A stretch of 64,000 nt of DNA from Prochlorococcus sp. AG-402-K10 (GCA_003216835.1 QCIF01000006.1:30326-94325), one strand, 5' to 3'. Shown: positions 9,165-18,618, numbered from the stretch's first letter. Notes: generated by a model not told the origin, from the sequence alone. Numbers and translations: made by a program.

Positions 9165-9401
9165 GTGATCAAATTTGTTAATAAAGCAATTACCTCAATA
9201 CTTCTTTTTATGATTTCGTTTTATCAAAAGTGGTTTTCTCCTTTTTTTGGACCAAGATGTAGATTTATACCAAGTTGTAGTTGTTATGGATATGAGGCGA
9301 TTACTAGACATGGTCCTTGGAAGGGAGGATTCTTGACCTTAATAAGGTTAAGTAAATGTCATCCTTTAACTCCTTGTGGATGCGATCCTGTACCTGATTA
9401 A
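9165..9401 (+). CDS. yidD: Membrane protein insertion efficiency factor YidD
   Basis: YidD assists insertion of inner-membrane proteins. The 78-residue protein has a hydrophobic N-terminus (ITSILLFMISFYQKWFSPF) followed by the family core with conserved cysteines: GPRCRFIPSCSCYGYEAITRHG, then KGGFLTLIRLSKCHPLTPCGCDPVP. The start is GTG at 9165. The gene overlaps no neighbour, and the next ORF begins 4 bases after its stop, so yidD, the glutaredoxin-like gene and murE read as one operon. Confidence 0.92.
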   Translation: MIKFVNKAITSILLFMISFYQKWFSPFFGPRCRFIPSCSCYGYEAITRHGPWKGGFLTLIRLSKCHPLTPCGCDPVPD

Positions 9402-9405
9402 ATTA

Positions 9406-9705
9406 ATGAAAATATTTATTTTTGTTAGGCAGGGTTGTTGCCTTTGCGATTCATTAAAAAACAAACTAGTAAAAATAAATCTTAAAGAGATATTTCCCAA
9501 TATAGAGCTTAAAGAAATTGATATAGATAGGGTTGATTTATATCAAGATAAATATAAAAAATATGATTATGAAGTACCTATTATTGCTATTGAAGGAATA
9601 AACTCTAAGGAAATTATAGAATTACCTCGTATTTCTCCAAGATTAAAAGATGATCAATTAAAGAATTGGCTTCAAAAAAATATTCATACTTTCCTGAATA
9701 AATAA
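9406..9705 (+). CDS. Glutaredoxin-like (DUF836) thioredoxin-fold protein
   Basis: This ~99-residue protein begins MKIFIFVRQGCCLCDSLKNKL. It is a short beta strand followed by a CCLC motif in the place of the redox-active CxxC of glutaredoxins, and then a helix. A second half (YEVPIIAIEG) supplies the cis-proline segment of the thioredoxin fold. The pattern fits the glutaredoxin-like DUF836 family. I chose the ATG at 9406, just after the yidD stop. An in-frame GTG at 9376 would overlap yidD and add ten residues with no family resemblance. The redox partner is unknown. murE follows 10 bases downstream. Confidence 0.75.
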   Translation: MKIFIFVRQGCCLCDSLKNKLVKINLKEIFPNIELKEIDIDRVDLYQDKYKKYDYEVPIIAIEGINSKEIIELPRISPRLKDDQLKNWLQKNIHTFLNK

Positions 9706-9715
9706 TTTCTTATAA

Positions 9716-11251
9716 ATGAGATCTATAAAATTACATAAGCTTTTAGATTTAGTAGGAATTACGCCTTCATTAGAACTATTAGATCAAGAAATCAATAATA
9801 TTTCTTTTCACTCTAAAAAAGTACAAAAAGGAACTTTGTTTTTAGGTATGACAGGTTTAAATGTTGATGGAGGAAAATATTGTATCGAGGCAATTGAAAA
9901 TGGTGCAGAGGCTGCAATTATTGGATCTGCTGCAAAACAGTATATTGGATCTTTTGACCGCGAAAGGGTTTTGGTTTTAGATGATAATTTAGATTATATT
10001 TTTGGTCAAATAGTTGCCGAGTTTTGGAATAGGCCCTCAAGGAAACTAAAACTTATTGGTGTTACTGGTACCAATGGAAAAACGACAATTACTTTTTTAT
10101 TGGAATATCTCTTAAAAAAATCAGGAAAAAAGACTGCATTATTTGGAACCTTGTTCAATAGATGGTCTGGCTTTTCTGAGGTGGCTTCTCATACGACTGA
10201 TTTTGCGGATAAACTTCAAAAGAAATTAAATGCTGCAGTTGAGGCAGAATCTGAATTCGCGATATTAGAAGTAAGTTCTCATTCTATTGCTCAAAACAGG
10301 ATATCAGGCTGCGAATTTGAGGCGGCTATTTTTACTAATTTAACTCAAGATCATCTTGATTTTCACTTAGATATGGAATCTTATTTTCAAACAAAAAGAA
10401 AATTATTTTTCCCACCTTATTTAACAGAAAAAAAAGGAATTTCTGTTCTGAATGTGGATGACCTTTGGATATCTAAATTATCATCTGATCTTGAAAAAAG
10501 ATCTTCATTAGTATCTACAAAGATTGACAAGAGTGAATTTAAAAATCATGATTTTTTCTACGTAACAGATAAAAAATTTACTGCAAGTGGTTCCACCTGT
10601 ATTTTTCATACACCTAAGGAAAAAATTAAACTTTTTGTGCCACTGGTGGGTGAATTTAATTTAATGAATGCTATTCAAGCAATAACAATTTTGTATAAAC
10701 TTAATTTCTCTTTAAAAGATTTATCAAAATTAATACAATCTTTTCCTGGTGCTCCTGGAAGAATGGAGAAAATAAAAATTGATAATAATGACGTTTCACG
10801 AGCACTTCCAACAGTAATTATTGATTATGCCCACACTCCTGATGGATTAAAAAAAGTTTTGCAGTCAATAAAAAGACTTTGTGAAGGGAAACTTATAACT
10901 GTTTTTGGCTGTGGTGGAGATCGAGATCGTACTAAAAGGCCTTTAATGGGATCAATAGCTGAAGAGTTTTCTGATCAAGTGTTCATAACATCAGATAATC
11001 CAAGATCAGAAGAACCTCAAAAGATAGTAAATGATATTTTGATGGGTATAGAAAAAAGAGAAAAAATAACAATAGAGATTGATAGATTTAAAGCAATAAA
11101 TGAATCTATTAAATTTGCCAATAAAGAAGATATTGTTGTAATTGCAGGAAAAGGCCATGAAGACTATCAAATTCTCAATGATAAAGTTATTGATTTTGAT
11201 GATAGAAAAATAGCTTATAAATTATTACAAGAAAAAAGTAAATCTAAATAA
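9716..11251 (+). CDS. murE: UDP-MurNAc-L-Ala-D-Glu:meso-diaminopimelate ligase
   Basis: MurE adds meso-diaminopimelate to the peptidoglycan stem peptide, using ATP. The 511-residue protein shows the ATP-binding P-loop GVTGTNGKTT at residues 115-124, the substrate-site segment SHTTDF, and EVSSHSIAQNR. It also has NLTQDHLDFH, a C-terminal domain with YAHTPDGLKKVL, and the SDNPRSEEP motif. The DNPR sequence is the accepted signature for diaminopimelate rather than lysine. Length is normal for the family. It is the last gene of the yidD, glutaredoxin-like, murE run, starting 10 bases after its neighbour. Confidence 0.96.
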   Translation: MRSIKLHKLLDLVGITPSLELLDQEINNISFHSKKVQKGTLFLGMTGLNVDGGKYCIEAIENGAEAAIIGSAAKQYIGSFDRERVLVLDDNLDYIFGQIVAEFWNRPSRKLKLIGVTGTNGKTTITFLLEYLLKKSGKKTALFGTLFNRWSGFSEVASHTTDFADKLQKKLNAAVEAESEFAILEVSSHSIAQNRISGCEFEAAIFTNLTQDHLDFHLDMESYFQTKRKLFFPPYLTEKKGISVLNVDDLWISKLSSDLEKRSSLVSTKIDKSEFKNHDFFYVTDKKFTASGSTCIFHTPKEKIKLFVPLVGEFNLMNAIQAITILYKLNFSLKDLSKLIQSFPGAPGRMEKIKIDNNDVSRALPTVIIDYAHTPDGLKKVLQSIKRLCEGKLITVFGCGGDRDRTKRPLMGSIAEEFSDQVFITSDNPRSEEPQKIVNDILMGIEKREKITIEIDRFKAINESIKFANKEDIVVIAGKGHEDYQILNDKVIDFDDRKIAYKLLQEKSKSK

Positions 11252-11312
11252 AATTTCCTAATCAAATAAGAAAGATCTTTACGCAAATCACAAGAAAAGT
11301 TTCTTAGAATCG

Positions 11313-12038
11313 ATGAAGTTATTTTTTAATAAGATGAAAGGGTTAGCCTTAGTTGCAGGCGCAGGTGGAATTGGAACGCAACTAGCTAAAGATCTGAGTG
11401 AAAGTGAAAAAGATTTAGATGTTGTTTTGTGTGGAAGAAAAAGTGAATTTAATTCGTTTTGGGAATTAAATATAGAGGACTCTCAATCACTTTTGCAGTT
11501 GAAAAATAAAATATCAAATCATCCTTCAAAATTAAGATTAGTAATTAACGCTACAGGGAGACTTCATAGTGATTCTCTTAAGCCAGAAAAAAGATTACAA
11601 CATCTTGATAAAAAAAATATGATGGAAAGTTTTTCAATAAATGCTTTTTCTCCTATCTTATTAGCTAAAACGATTGAAGAATTTATACCAAAAGATAGTG
11701 ATTTTAATTTTGCGAGTATAAGTGCAAGACTGGGTAGCATCGGTGATAATCAAACTGGTGGGTGGTATTCATATAGAGCTGCAAAATCTGCGCAAAATCA
11801 GTTTTTCAAATCTTTAAGTATAGAGTGGGCTAGACGTTTTCCAAAAGCTACTATTTCTTTGCTTCATCCAGGAACAGTAGATACTGATTTATCTAGACCT
11901 TTTCATAAGTTTGTTCCAGCACATAAATTATTTAGTACAGAAAAATCAGCCCAATTCTTGATCAAGAATATTAAAAATCAATCTCCAGCATCTACTGGAA
12001 AATTTATTGCATGGGACAGCTCGGAGATACCTTGGTAA
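11313..12038 (+). CDS. Short-chain dehydrogenase/reductase (CsgA-like SDR)
   Basis: The 241-residue protein has an N-terminal Rossmann motif (VAGAGGIGTQLA) for NAD(P). The strand-4 motif reads INATGRL, and the catalytic serine region is SISARLGSIG. The active site SYRAAKSAQN contains the YxxxK pair. The segment HPGTVDTDLSRPF after the catalytic helix is typical of CsgA-like SDRs of unknown substrate in cyanobacteria. An in-frame ATG at 11334 gives a start (MKGLALVAGAGG) closer to the family consensus, so the first seven residues are doubtful. The gene stands alone between murE and the convergent cysteine lyase gene. Confidence 0.85.
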   Translation: MKLFFNKMKGLALVAGAGGIGTQLAKDLSESEKDLDVVLCGRKSEFNSFWELNIEDSQSLLQLKNKISNHPSKLRLVINATGRLHSDSLKPEKRLQHLDKKNMMESFSINAFSPILLAKTIEEFIPKDSDFNFASISARLGSIGDNQTGGWYSYRAAKSAQNQFFKSLSIEWARRFPKATISLLHPGTVDTDLSRPFHKFVPAHKLFSTEKSAQFLIKNIKNQSPASTGKFIAWDSSEIPW

Positions 12039-12068
12039 ATTAAATTTTATCTTTATATCAATAGAGCT

Positions 12069-13244
12069 TTAAGTCAATATTTTTTTTATTTCTTTAAAAA
12101 GTAAATCAATCTCAGCTTCTGTAGTCATTTGATGTACGCATGCTCTAAACCATTTTGGATCTTCTAAAACTCTAATCCAAATTTTTTTTTCTCCAAGTTT
12201 CCTAACAAATTCTTCCTTATCTTCAATATTTTCGATTTTAAAACTAACTATCCCATTTAAGTATTTTTTTTCTAAAACTAATTCAATTTCTTTTAATTGA
12301 TTTAATTTATCCCAAAGTTTTTCACTTAATCTTTGTATTCTTTTGCTTTTTTCATTTTCATGACAGTCTTTATCCAAAAGATCTAAAGAAGTCCGTAGCC
12401 CTGCAAGTAAAGGAATACAAGAGGTTGCTACTTCAAACTTCCTTGCATCATCATGAAAAATATTATTTGAAGGCTCATAGATGCCTTGTTCTTTTTTTAA
12501 TGATTTCCAACCAATTATTGTTGGATCTGTTTCATGAATAAATCTATCTGAGACATAAATGGCTCCAAGACCTTCTGGACCACATGCCCATTTATGAGAA
12601 GTTATTGAATATAAATCAGAATAAAAAACTTCTTCTTCAATTTTTATGTGCCCAAAGGTTTGAGCGCCATCAACAAGTAAATAAGAATTTTCTCGATAAT
12701 TTTTTAATTCGATAGAAATTTGTTTTAAAGGAATTTTATATCCAAAGTTCCATAAAATATGAGAAATAATTAGGATCTTAGTCTTACTATTTAGATTTTT
12801 TAAAATCTCTAAAATTATATTTTCGTCGTTTAGATTTTTAATTTTTTGGATTGGCAAAATTTTGAATATTAATTTATTTCTTCTGCAAAATTCTCGACTT
12901 GCAGCTACTACTCCAGGATGTTCACAGTCACTTATTAACAACTCTTCTCCCTCTTCTACCTTTATTCCCCAAAAAGGCAAAATCATCCCAGAAGAGATAT
13001 TCTCGGTTAAAGCTACATTCTTTGAATTGACACCTAATTTTTGCGCAATGATTCTTTTGGTGGTCAATATTTCTTTGTAAATAAAAGGCCACATATCATT
13101 GGTAAATGGTCCTAAATCTTGGATAATTTCCCAAGTTTTAACTATTGCTTCAAGAGAAGATTTTGGCAATGGTCCTTGACCACCATAGTTGAAATAATAC
13201 TTATTTTGTAATGCTGGTATTTGATCTCTTAGATTATTTCTCAT
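12069..13244 (-). CDS. L-cysteine/cystine C-S lyase (C-DES-like), class V aminotransferase fold
   Basis: This 391-residue PLP enzyme closely recalls the Synechocystis C-DES protein, which cleaves cystine or cysteine to release persulfide or sulfide and can feed iron-sulfur clusters in vitro. Shared landmarks are KYYFNYGGQGPLP near the N-terminus, ISDCEHPGVV, ISHILWNFGYKIPL, and the PLP aspartate in VDGAQTFGHI. The Schiff-base lysine is in SHKWACGPEGLGA, followed by TIIGWKSL and KFEVATSCIPLLAGL. It lacks the cysteine-bearing active-site loop of NifS/SufS desulfurases at the matching C-terminal position, as far as I can read. Its minus-strand neighbour upstream is the ArsM-like methyltransferase (38 bases away). 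The assignment is from memory, and substrate preference is inferred. Confidence 0.75.
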   Translation of the reverse strand: MRNNLRDQIPALQNKYYFNYGGQGPLPKSSLEAIVKTWEIIQDLGPFTNDMWPFIYKEILTTKRIIAQKLGVNSKNVALTENISSGMILPFWGIKVEEGEELLISDCEHPGVVAASREFCRRNKLIFKILPIQKIKNLNDENIILEILKNLNSKTKILIISHILWNFGYKIPLKQISIELKNYRENSYLLVDGAQTFGHIKIEEEVFYSDLYSITSHKWACGPEGLGAIYVSDRFIHETDPTIIGWKSLKKEQGIYEPSNNIFHDDARKFEVATSCIPLLAGLRTSLDLLDKDCHENEKSKRIQRLSEKLWDKLNQLKEIELVLEKKYLNGIVSFKIENIEDKEEFVRKLGEKKIWIRVLEDPKWFRACVHQMTTEAEIDLLFKEIKKILT

Positions 13245-13282
13245 GGAAAATTTAAATTAGATTATTAAACTCTTCAATTTTT

Positions 13283-14077
13283 TTAAATATTGCCTACTAA
13301 AGTTACTGTTCTAAATTCAATATCTTCAATAACTTTCCAAGGTTCAGCACTCCTTTCTGCAAATTCTAAATTTTTAAAACCTAGTTCTTGAAAATCACTT
13401 ATAAAGTCTGGCTCATACCATGCTCCACTAATACATCCTGTCCATAGATCATGATCATTTTGCAATCTTAAAGGAACTTTTTTGTTAGAGACAATATCGC
13501 TAATTGCAATTCTTCCATTTTCGTTTAAAACTCTTTTTATATTTCTTAGAAGGTTATTTCTAGATTCTGGACTTACCAAGTTTAAAACACAATTACTTAA
13601 AATAATATCAACTGATTTGTTGGCGATTAATGGATTTAAATCTTTATCTAATTGATCGAGTTTTTCAATTGATCCTTCTAGAAATTCTGTATTTTTGAAA
13701 CCTATATTCTTTGTAACTTCTTTAGATGCTGATCTAGATAAAGAAAGCATGTCAGGATTCTGATCAACTCCAATAACTTTCCCTTCTCTCCCAACAATTT
13801 GGGCACAAATAAAAGCATTTTTGCCGCTACCACTTCCAAGATCCAAGACGATATCATTTTTTTTAACATATTTTGTTGGATCACCACATCCATAGTCCTT
13901 TTCTATAACCTCTTGAGGAATTGCTTCAAGTAAAACGGGATTAAACCCAACTGGTGTACAAAGACAACTCTCTTTTTTTAATGCGGCTGACCCATATCTT
14001 TCTTGAATCGCATCTTTATGATCGAAATTATTAGATACTTCATTCGATGGATTTGTATTACAGCAATTTTCGGGCAT
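13283..14077 (-). CDS. ArsM-like arsenite S-adenosylmethionine methyltransferase
   Basis: The 264-residue protein is a class I SAM methyltransferase with motif I DLGSGSGKNAF and VIGVDQNPDM. Three conserved-context cysteines match those that bind As(III) in ArsM enzymes: YGCGDP before motif I, LSNCVLNL after strand 4, and the C-terminal TGCISGAWY. ArsM methylates arsenite to mono-, di- and trimethyl forms. The N-terminus is rich in Cys (ENCCNTN, ESCLCTP), which may also bind thiophilic metals. It is separated from the DUF4278 gene by a strong terminator and lies 38 bases upstream of the C-S lyase. No arsR or arsB is adjacent, so regulation by arsenic is not shown by context. Confidence 0.8.
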   Translation of the reverse strand: MPENCCNTNPSNEVSNNFDHKDAIQERYGSAALKKESCLCTPVGFNPVLLEAIPQEVIEKDYGCGDPTKYVKKNDIVLDLGSGSGKNAFICAQIVGREGKVIGVDQNPDMLSLSRSASKEVTKNIGFKNTEFLEGSIEKLDQLDKDLNPLIANKSVDIILSNCVLNLVSPESRNNLLRNIKRVLNENGRIAISDIVSNKKVPLRLQNDHDLWTGCISGAWYEPDFISDFQELGFKNLEFAERSAEPWKVIEDIEFRTVTLVGNI

Positions 14078-14113
14078 ATTTTTTAAAGAACTCTAATTAA
14101 ATATAGCCAAAAA

Positions 14114-14139
14114 AAAAGCCCCTTAATCTAGGGGCTTTT
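14114..14139 (-). terminator. Strong rho-independent terminator of the DUF4278 gene
   Basis: A perfect 10-bp stem (AAAAGCCCCT / AGGGGCTTTT) with a 6-base loop is followed, in the minus direction, by an uninterrupted run of nine T residues (complement of 14109-14117). It ends the DUF4278 transcript about 16 bases after its stop codon. In the plus direction the T-tract is shorter. It is the clearest terminator in the window. Confidence 0.85.
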
Positions 14140-14154
14140 ACTTTAATAATTAAA

Positions 14155-14328
14155 TTATTTAGTGTAGTTAACACCTCTATAATTTAATTCTGCTTTCTCA
14201 TTACTTGAAGAAGCGTCTTCCATTCTGTTTGTGTATACGTTTCTTCTGTAGGTAAGTTCAACGAATTGCTTTGCAGCAGCTTCTTTATTTTGAACGTAGC
14301 TTTTTCCTCTGTAAGTTAAAGTAGTCAT
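14155..14328 (-). CDS. Small DUF4278 protein
   Basis: This 57-residue protein starts MTTLTYRGKSY. It contains the YRG-type motif three times (LTYRGKSY, LTYRRNVY, LNYRGVNY), two of them bracketing an acidic linker. This is the hallmark of the cyanobacterial DUF4278 family, whose function is unknown. An in-frame upstream ATG at 14364 would add MERGMAVLLNRI, which does not match the family and reads through structured leader sequence, so I chose 14328. The gene is a free-standing unit with its own sigma-70-like promoter (14429-14458), a ~95-base leader carrying inverted repeats, and a strong terminator. No membrane segment is visible. Confidence 0.8.
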   Translation of the reverse strand: MTTLTYRGKSYVQNKEAAAKQFVELTYRRNVYTNRMEDASSSNEKAELNYRGVNYTK

Positions 14329-14428
14329 GATTCGATTTAACAACACGGCCATCCCCCGTTCCATGGTATGACTCGGACTGCGCCCTTAAAAAAAGGGTGA
14401 ACGAAAAAGTAGCAATTGCTACAAAATT

Positions 14429-14458
14429 ATTATACACACTTTTCCCTAGTCATGTAAA
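14429..14458 (-). promoter_or_regulatory. Sigma-70-type promoter of the DUF4278 gene, with inverted repeat at the start site
   Basis: On the minus strand, TTTACA (14453-14458) and TATAAT (14429-14434) are 18 bases apart, close to the optimum, and the -10 is preceded by TGTG. A perfect 14-bp palindrome GTAGCAATTGCTAC sits at 14409-14422, covering the expected transcription start, followed by a CCCTT/AAGGG hairpin. The palindrome may be an operator or a 5' hairpin in the mRNA. Confidence 0.65.
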
Positions 14459-14587
14459 GACTTTACAGGTAGAAACAAATTTTTAATTCTTTTTTAATTA
14501 TTATCTTAGGTAAATTTTATTTTGAATAGGCTCCACAAGGGATTATGTTTATATTTGGCTTAAGCTTTACGAAATTAATTTTTATTT

Positions 14588-14845
14588 ATGACGGGTTTTT
14601 TATATTTTTTGGGGAATACTTTGAGATGGCCTGCCCTAAAGCCAAAAGAGTTTTTCTCTTTACATGCATATTTTTCAATTATTTATTTGATAACTTTTAT
14701 TCTGAGTAAAAATAACGTTGATCAGTCTAATTTAGTTTTTACTTTAGGTATTTTAGCCCCTCTCTTGATAGCTATTGGTCAAGGTCTTCCTATAGATTGT
14801 TTGGATCTTAAGTCTTCTTTGTTGAAGGAATCACAGGGTAAATAA
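14588..14845 (+). CDS. Conserved small membrane protein, unknown function
   Basis: The 85-residue protein starts MTGFLYFLGNTLRWPALKPKEFF. It has two probable transmembrane segments: one in the FSIIYLITFILS region and one in LVFTLGILAPLLIAIGQGL. The short polar tail contains LDLKSSLLKE. I recognise no enzyme motif. It resembles small conserved cyanobacterial membrane proteins without an assigned role. The 223 bases upstream hold the divergent DUF4278 promoter. The gene converges on the Nfu gene, with 19 bases between the stops. Confidence 0.65.
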   Translation: MTGFLYFLGNTLRWPALKPKEFFSLHAYFSIIYLITFILSKNNVDQSNLVFTLGILAPLLIAIGQGLPIDCLDLKSSLLKESQGK

Positions 14846-14864
14846 TGGAATTTTATTCTAATTT

Positions 14865-15110
14865 TTATAGAACCTGAACAACTTCGCTGATTTCAGGAAT
14901 CATTTCTTTTAACTTTCTTTCAATCCCCATTTTTAATGTCATAGTGCTACTTGGGCAACTCCCACATGCTCCTTGAAGTCTTACTTTTACAATGGGACCA
15001 TCGATTTCTGCAATTTCTACGTTCCCTCCATCGGATATTAAAAAAGGTCTAAGTTCATCAAGGACTTTTTCTACATTTTCATTAGTAAGTGCAAGTGTGT
15101 CAGTACTCAT
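14865..15110 (-). CDS. nfu: NifU-like iron-sulfur scaffold (Nfu)
   Basis: This 81-residue protein is a stand-alone NifU C-terminal domain. Such proteins hold a [4Fe-4S] cluster between two subunits and deliver it to targets, notably photosystem I in cyanobacteria. The cluster motif [10 protein letters not shown] places cysteines at residues 49 and 52. The segments [17 protein letters not shown] and [15 protein letters not shown] are family hallmarks. Length matches the cyanobacterial Nfu. It is divergent from mqo across 70 bases. Confidence 0.95.
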   Translation of the reverse strand: MSTDTLALTNENVEKVLDELRPFLISDGGNVEIAEIDGPIVKVRLQGACGSCPSSTMTLKMGIERKLKEMIPEISEVVQVL

Positions 15111-15180
15111 GATTTTGAATTAACTTTATAATAAGACTATAAAGGAATTTGATTAATTGCAAAAAATATAGTTTTCTATT

Positions 15181-16680
15181 GTGACTTCTGTTCAAACTAT
15201 AAAAGAGAATAACCACTATGACGCAGTTTTAGTTGGCGCAGGAATAATGAGTGGGACTTTAGCCTTGCTACTTGCAGAAGTTTTACCTGATATAAAAATT
15301 CTAATTATAGAAAAATTAAATTCTCCAGGGAGAGAAAGTACTGGAGCTTTTAATAATGCAGGAACTGGACATGCTGCTAATTGTGAATTGAATTACACTC
15401 CTATTGATGAAAAAGGAAACATAATTATAGATAACGCTCTTTCAATAAATCGTTCATTTGAAAATTCAATGTCCTTATGGGCTTCCTTGTATGCAGCAGG
15501 GAAAATTGATATTCAAAAGTTTTTAAAATTTATTCCACACATTAGTTTTGTTTCTGGGAAGGAAAATATTTCTTTTTTAAAAAAAAGATATCAGGCAATG
15601 GCTAATAATCCTGAGTTTAAAGATATGGAATTCACTTCATCTTTTGGTCAAATTTCATCATGGGCTAGTCTTATAACAAAAGATAGAAATCCATTAAATG
15701 AAATTGCTGCTACTAGGGTAGAGAGAGGAACTGACATCAACTTTGAAGCTCTGACTAAGGAATACTTATCATTCGTTTCTAAAAATAAAAATGTTGAAAT
15801 AAGGTATAAAACAGAATTAATAGATTTAAAAAAAATTGATCAAAAACAATGGGAATTAGACCTTAGTCTCAATGGTAAAAAAATTTCTGTCAGAACAGCT
15901 TTTGTTTTTCTTGGTGCTGGTGGGAAAACAATAAATTATTTGCAAAAATCAAAAATTCCAGAGGCAAATAATTATGGAGGATTTCCAGTTAGTGGGAAAT
16001 GGCTTATTTGCGAAGAAAAATCGCTAACAGAAAAACACAATGCAAAAGTTTATGGTAAGGCTGATATTGGTTCGCCACCAATGTCTGTTCCTCATTTGGA
16101 TACTAGGTGGATTGATGGCAAAAGACTTCTTCTTTTTGGACCTTTTGCTGGCTTTACAACAAAATTTCTAAAGCAAGGGTCTTACTTTGATCTATTTAAT
16201 TCTATTAAAATAAATAATATAGTTTCTATGTTAGACGTTGGGGTTAAAAATAATGATCTGATTAATTATCTGATTTCGCAATCACTAAAGAACCATAACT
16301 CAAGAGTTGATAATTTAAAGAATATGATGCCATCAGCAGATCCCTCTAACTGGTATTTAAAGAATGCCGGACAAAGAGTCCAAATAATCAAAAAGACAAA
16401 TAAGGGAGGTTCTTTGAAATTTGGAACTGAGATCGTGACTTCATCTGATGGATCATTATCGGCACTTTTGGGAGCTTCTCCTGGAGCAAGTACTGCAGTT
16501 TCAATAATGGTGAGAGTTTTAACAAGATCTTGTTTATTTTTAAATGACAAAATTAACCTTCAGAAGAAAATTAATGATTTGATTTACCAATCTAAATTGA
16601 CATATGAAAGTGATAAAGATTTTTTAATAAACATCAAAAAAAGAAACAATTCTATTTTAGGTTTCCATCGAGAATTCTAA
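15181..16680 (+). CDS. mqo: Malate:quinone oxidoreductase
   Basis: Mqo is a membrane-associated FAD enzyme that oxidises malate to oxaloacetate and passes electrons to quinone. The 499-residue protein has the N-terminal dinucleotide motif [18 protein letters not shown], then [33 protein letters not shown], a family signature. Later come [20 protein letters not shown] and the C-terminal [16 protein letters not shown]. The start is GTG at 15181. Cyanobacteria with incomplete TCA cycles often keep Mqo; here it would feed the plastoquinone pool. lepA follows 49 bases downstream. Confidence 0.95.
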   Translation: MTSVQTIKENNHYDAVLVGAGIMSGTLALLLAEVLPDIKILIIEKLNSPGRESTGAFNNAGTGHAANCELNYTPIDEKGNIIIDNALSINRSFENSMSLWASLYAAGKIDIQKFLKFIPHISFVSGKENISFLKKRYQAMANNPEFKDMEFTSSFGQISSWASLITKDRNPLNEIAATRVERGTDINFEALTKEYLSFVSKNKNVEIRYKTELIDLKKIDQKQWELDLSLNGKKISVRTAFVFLGAGGKTINYLQKSKIPEANNYGGFPVSGKWLICEEKSLTEKHNAKVYGKADIGSPPMSVPHLDTRWIDGKRLLLFGPFAGFTTKFLKQGSYFDLFNSIKINNIVSMLDVGVKNNDLINYLISQSLKNHNSRVDNLKNMMPSADPSNWYLKNAGQRVQIIKKTNKGGSLKFGTEIVTSSDGSLSALLGASPGASTAVSIMVRVLTRSCLFLNDKINLQKKINDLIYQSKLTYESDKDFLINIKKRNNSILGFHREF

Positions 16681-16729
16681 TTAGCTAATATTAGTCAAAA
16701 TGCCATCAGAGGAGTAGTTATTTTATTTA

Positions 16730-18538
16730 ATGACTGATATATCCGTTTCAAAAATAAGAAATTTTTGCATAATAGCTCATATCGATCATGGTAAATCTAC
16801 TCTTGCAGATAGGTTGCTTCAAGATACTGGGACTGTTCAGCAAAGGGATATGCAGGAACAATTTTTGGATAGTATGGATCTTGAGAGAGAAAGGGGAATA
16901 ACTATCAAATTGCAAGCCGCGAGGATGAAATATAAGGCAGACGATTCGCAAGAATATGTTTTGAACTTGATAGATACTCCTGGACATGTTGATTTCTCTT
17001 ATGAGGTCAGTAGATCTTTGCAGGCTTGTGAAGGTGCTTTATTAGTCGTTGATGCAAGTCAGGGCGTAGAAGCTCAAACTCTAGCTAATGTGTATCTAGC
17101 TCTTGAAAATAATCTTGAAATAATACCTGTTTTAAATAAAGTTGATTTGCCAGGGGCTGATGCTGAAAAAATAAAACAAGAAATTGAAGAGATTATAGGA
17201 TTAGATACATCTAACGCAATAAATTGTTCAGCAAAAACTGGAGTAGGAATTAAAGATATTTTAGAAGCAATTGTTAAAAGAGTACCACCACCTCAAGATG
17301 AAATAAAGTTGGCTACTAAGGCACTGATTTTTGATTCTTATTATGATCCTTACAGGGGAGTGATTGTTTATTTCAGAGTAATATCTGGTGCAATTAATAA
17401 AAGAGACAGAATATTGCTAATGGCTAGTAAAAAGAACTATGAACTTGATGAGATTGGAATAATGGCTCCTGATCAGCAGCAAGTCAATGAATTGCATTCA
17501 GGAGAAGTAGGATATATAGCTGCATCAATTAAATCAGTTGCTGATGCGAGAGTGGGAGATACAATTACTCTTTTTAATTCACCTGCCAATGATCCCTTGC
17601 CTGGTTATAAAACAGCAAACCCCATGGTTTTTTGTGGCTTGTTCCCAACTGATGCAGATCAGTTTCCAGATTTAAGAGTATCACTTGAGAAATTACAATT
17701 ATCTGATGCTGCTCTTAAATATGAGCCTGAAACTAGCAGTGCAATGGGCTTTGGATTTAGATGTGGATTCTTAGGACTTCTTCATATGGAGATTGTTCAA
17801 GAAAGATTGGAGAGAGAATATGATTTGGATCTAATCGTAACTGCACCATCAGTTATCTATAAGGTTAATTTAAATCAACAGGAGCATATCTTTATTGATA
17901 ATCCTTCTACTATCCCAGATCCTCAACTAAGAGAATCAATAGAAGAACCTTATGTAAAAATGGAAATTTATGCTCCAAATGAATTTAATGGAACTTTAAT
18001 GGGTTTATGCCAAGAAAGAAGAGGTGTTTTTATTGATATGAAATACATAACAACTGATAGGGTGACTCTGATTTATGAAATTCCTTTGGCGGAAGTCGTT
18101 ACAGACTTTTTTGATCAGATGAAAAGCAGAACCCAAGGTTATGCATCAATGGAATATCATTTAATTGGCTATAGAAAAAATGAACTTGTTAGATTAGATG
18201 TCCTTATAAATTCTGAAAGAGCAGATCCTTTAACTTCTATTGTTCATAAAGATAAGGCTTATGGAATTGGTAGAAGTTTAGTCGAGAAATTAAAAGAACT
18301 TATTCCAAAACAACAATTTAAAATACCTATTCAGGCATCTATTGGCAGTCGAATAATCGCTAGTGAAAGTATAAGCGCCTTGAGAAAAGATGTGTTATCT
18401 AAATGTTACGGGGGAGATATTTCAAGGAAAAAGAAACTGTTAAAGAAACAAGCCAAAGGTAAAAAAAGGATGAAGGCAATGGGTAAGGTAGAAGTTCCCC
18501 AAGAAGCTTTTATGGCAGTTCTGAAATTAAATCAGTAA
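16730..18538 (+). CDS. lepA: Elongation factor 4 (LepA), translational GTPase
   Basis: LepA is a ribosome-associated GTPase linked to 30S assembly and translation under stress. The 602-residue protein carries G1 [10 protein letters not shown], the G2 region [14 protein letters not shown]3 DTPGHVDF and G4 NKVDLPGA. Elongation-factor domains II and III follow, then the LepA-specific C-terminal domain ([39 protein letters not shown]). Length is normal. The AGGAG at about 15 bases before the ATG is a loose ribosome-binding site. A spacer of 80 bases precedes the permease gene. Confidence 0.98.
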   Translation: MTDISVSKIRNFCIIAHIDHGKSTLADRLLQDTGTVQQRDMQEQFLDSMDLERERGITIKLQAARMKYKADDSQEYVLNLIDTPGHVDFSYEVSRSLQACEGALLVVDASQGVEAQTLANVYLALENNLEIIPVLNKVDLPGADAEKIKQEIEEIIGLDTSNAINCSAKTGVGIKDILEAIVKRVPPPQDEIKLATKALIFDSYYDPYRGVIVYFRVISGAINKRDRILLMASKKNYELDEIGIMAPDQQQVNELHSGEVGYIAASIKSVADARVGDTITLFNSPANDPLPGYKTANPMVFCGLFPTDADQFPDLRVSLEKLQLSDAALKYEPETSSAMGFGFRCGFLGLLHMEIVQERLEREYDLDLIVTAPSVIYKVNLNQQEHIFIDNPSTIPDPQLRESIEEPYVKMEIYAPNEFNGTLMGLCQERRGVFIDMKYITTDRVTLIYEIPLAEVVTDFFDQMKSRTQGYASMEYHLIGYRKNELVRLDVLINSERADPLTSIVHKDKAYGIGRSLVEKLKELIPKQQFKIPIQASIGSRIIASESISALRKDVLSKCYGGDISRKKKLLKKQAKGKKRMKAMGKVEVPQEAFMAVLKLNQ

Positions 18539-18618
18539 TTTCTTAAATTAACAATTAAAAGCTATTATTTTTTTTAAGAATTAGGTATATTTTATTTGAA
18601 TCTATTCTTAGAAAGATT

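Noticed and set aside
9376..9405. GTG start for the glutaredoxin-like gene
   Set aside because: It overlaps yidD and adds residues not found before the thioredoxin-fold start; ATG at 9406 is better placed.
14329..14364. Extended start of the DUF4278 protein (MERGMAVLLNRI)
   Set aside because: The added residues do not match the family start MTTLTYRG and lie in structured leader sequence.
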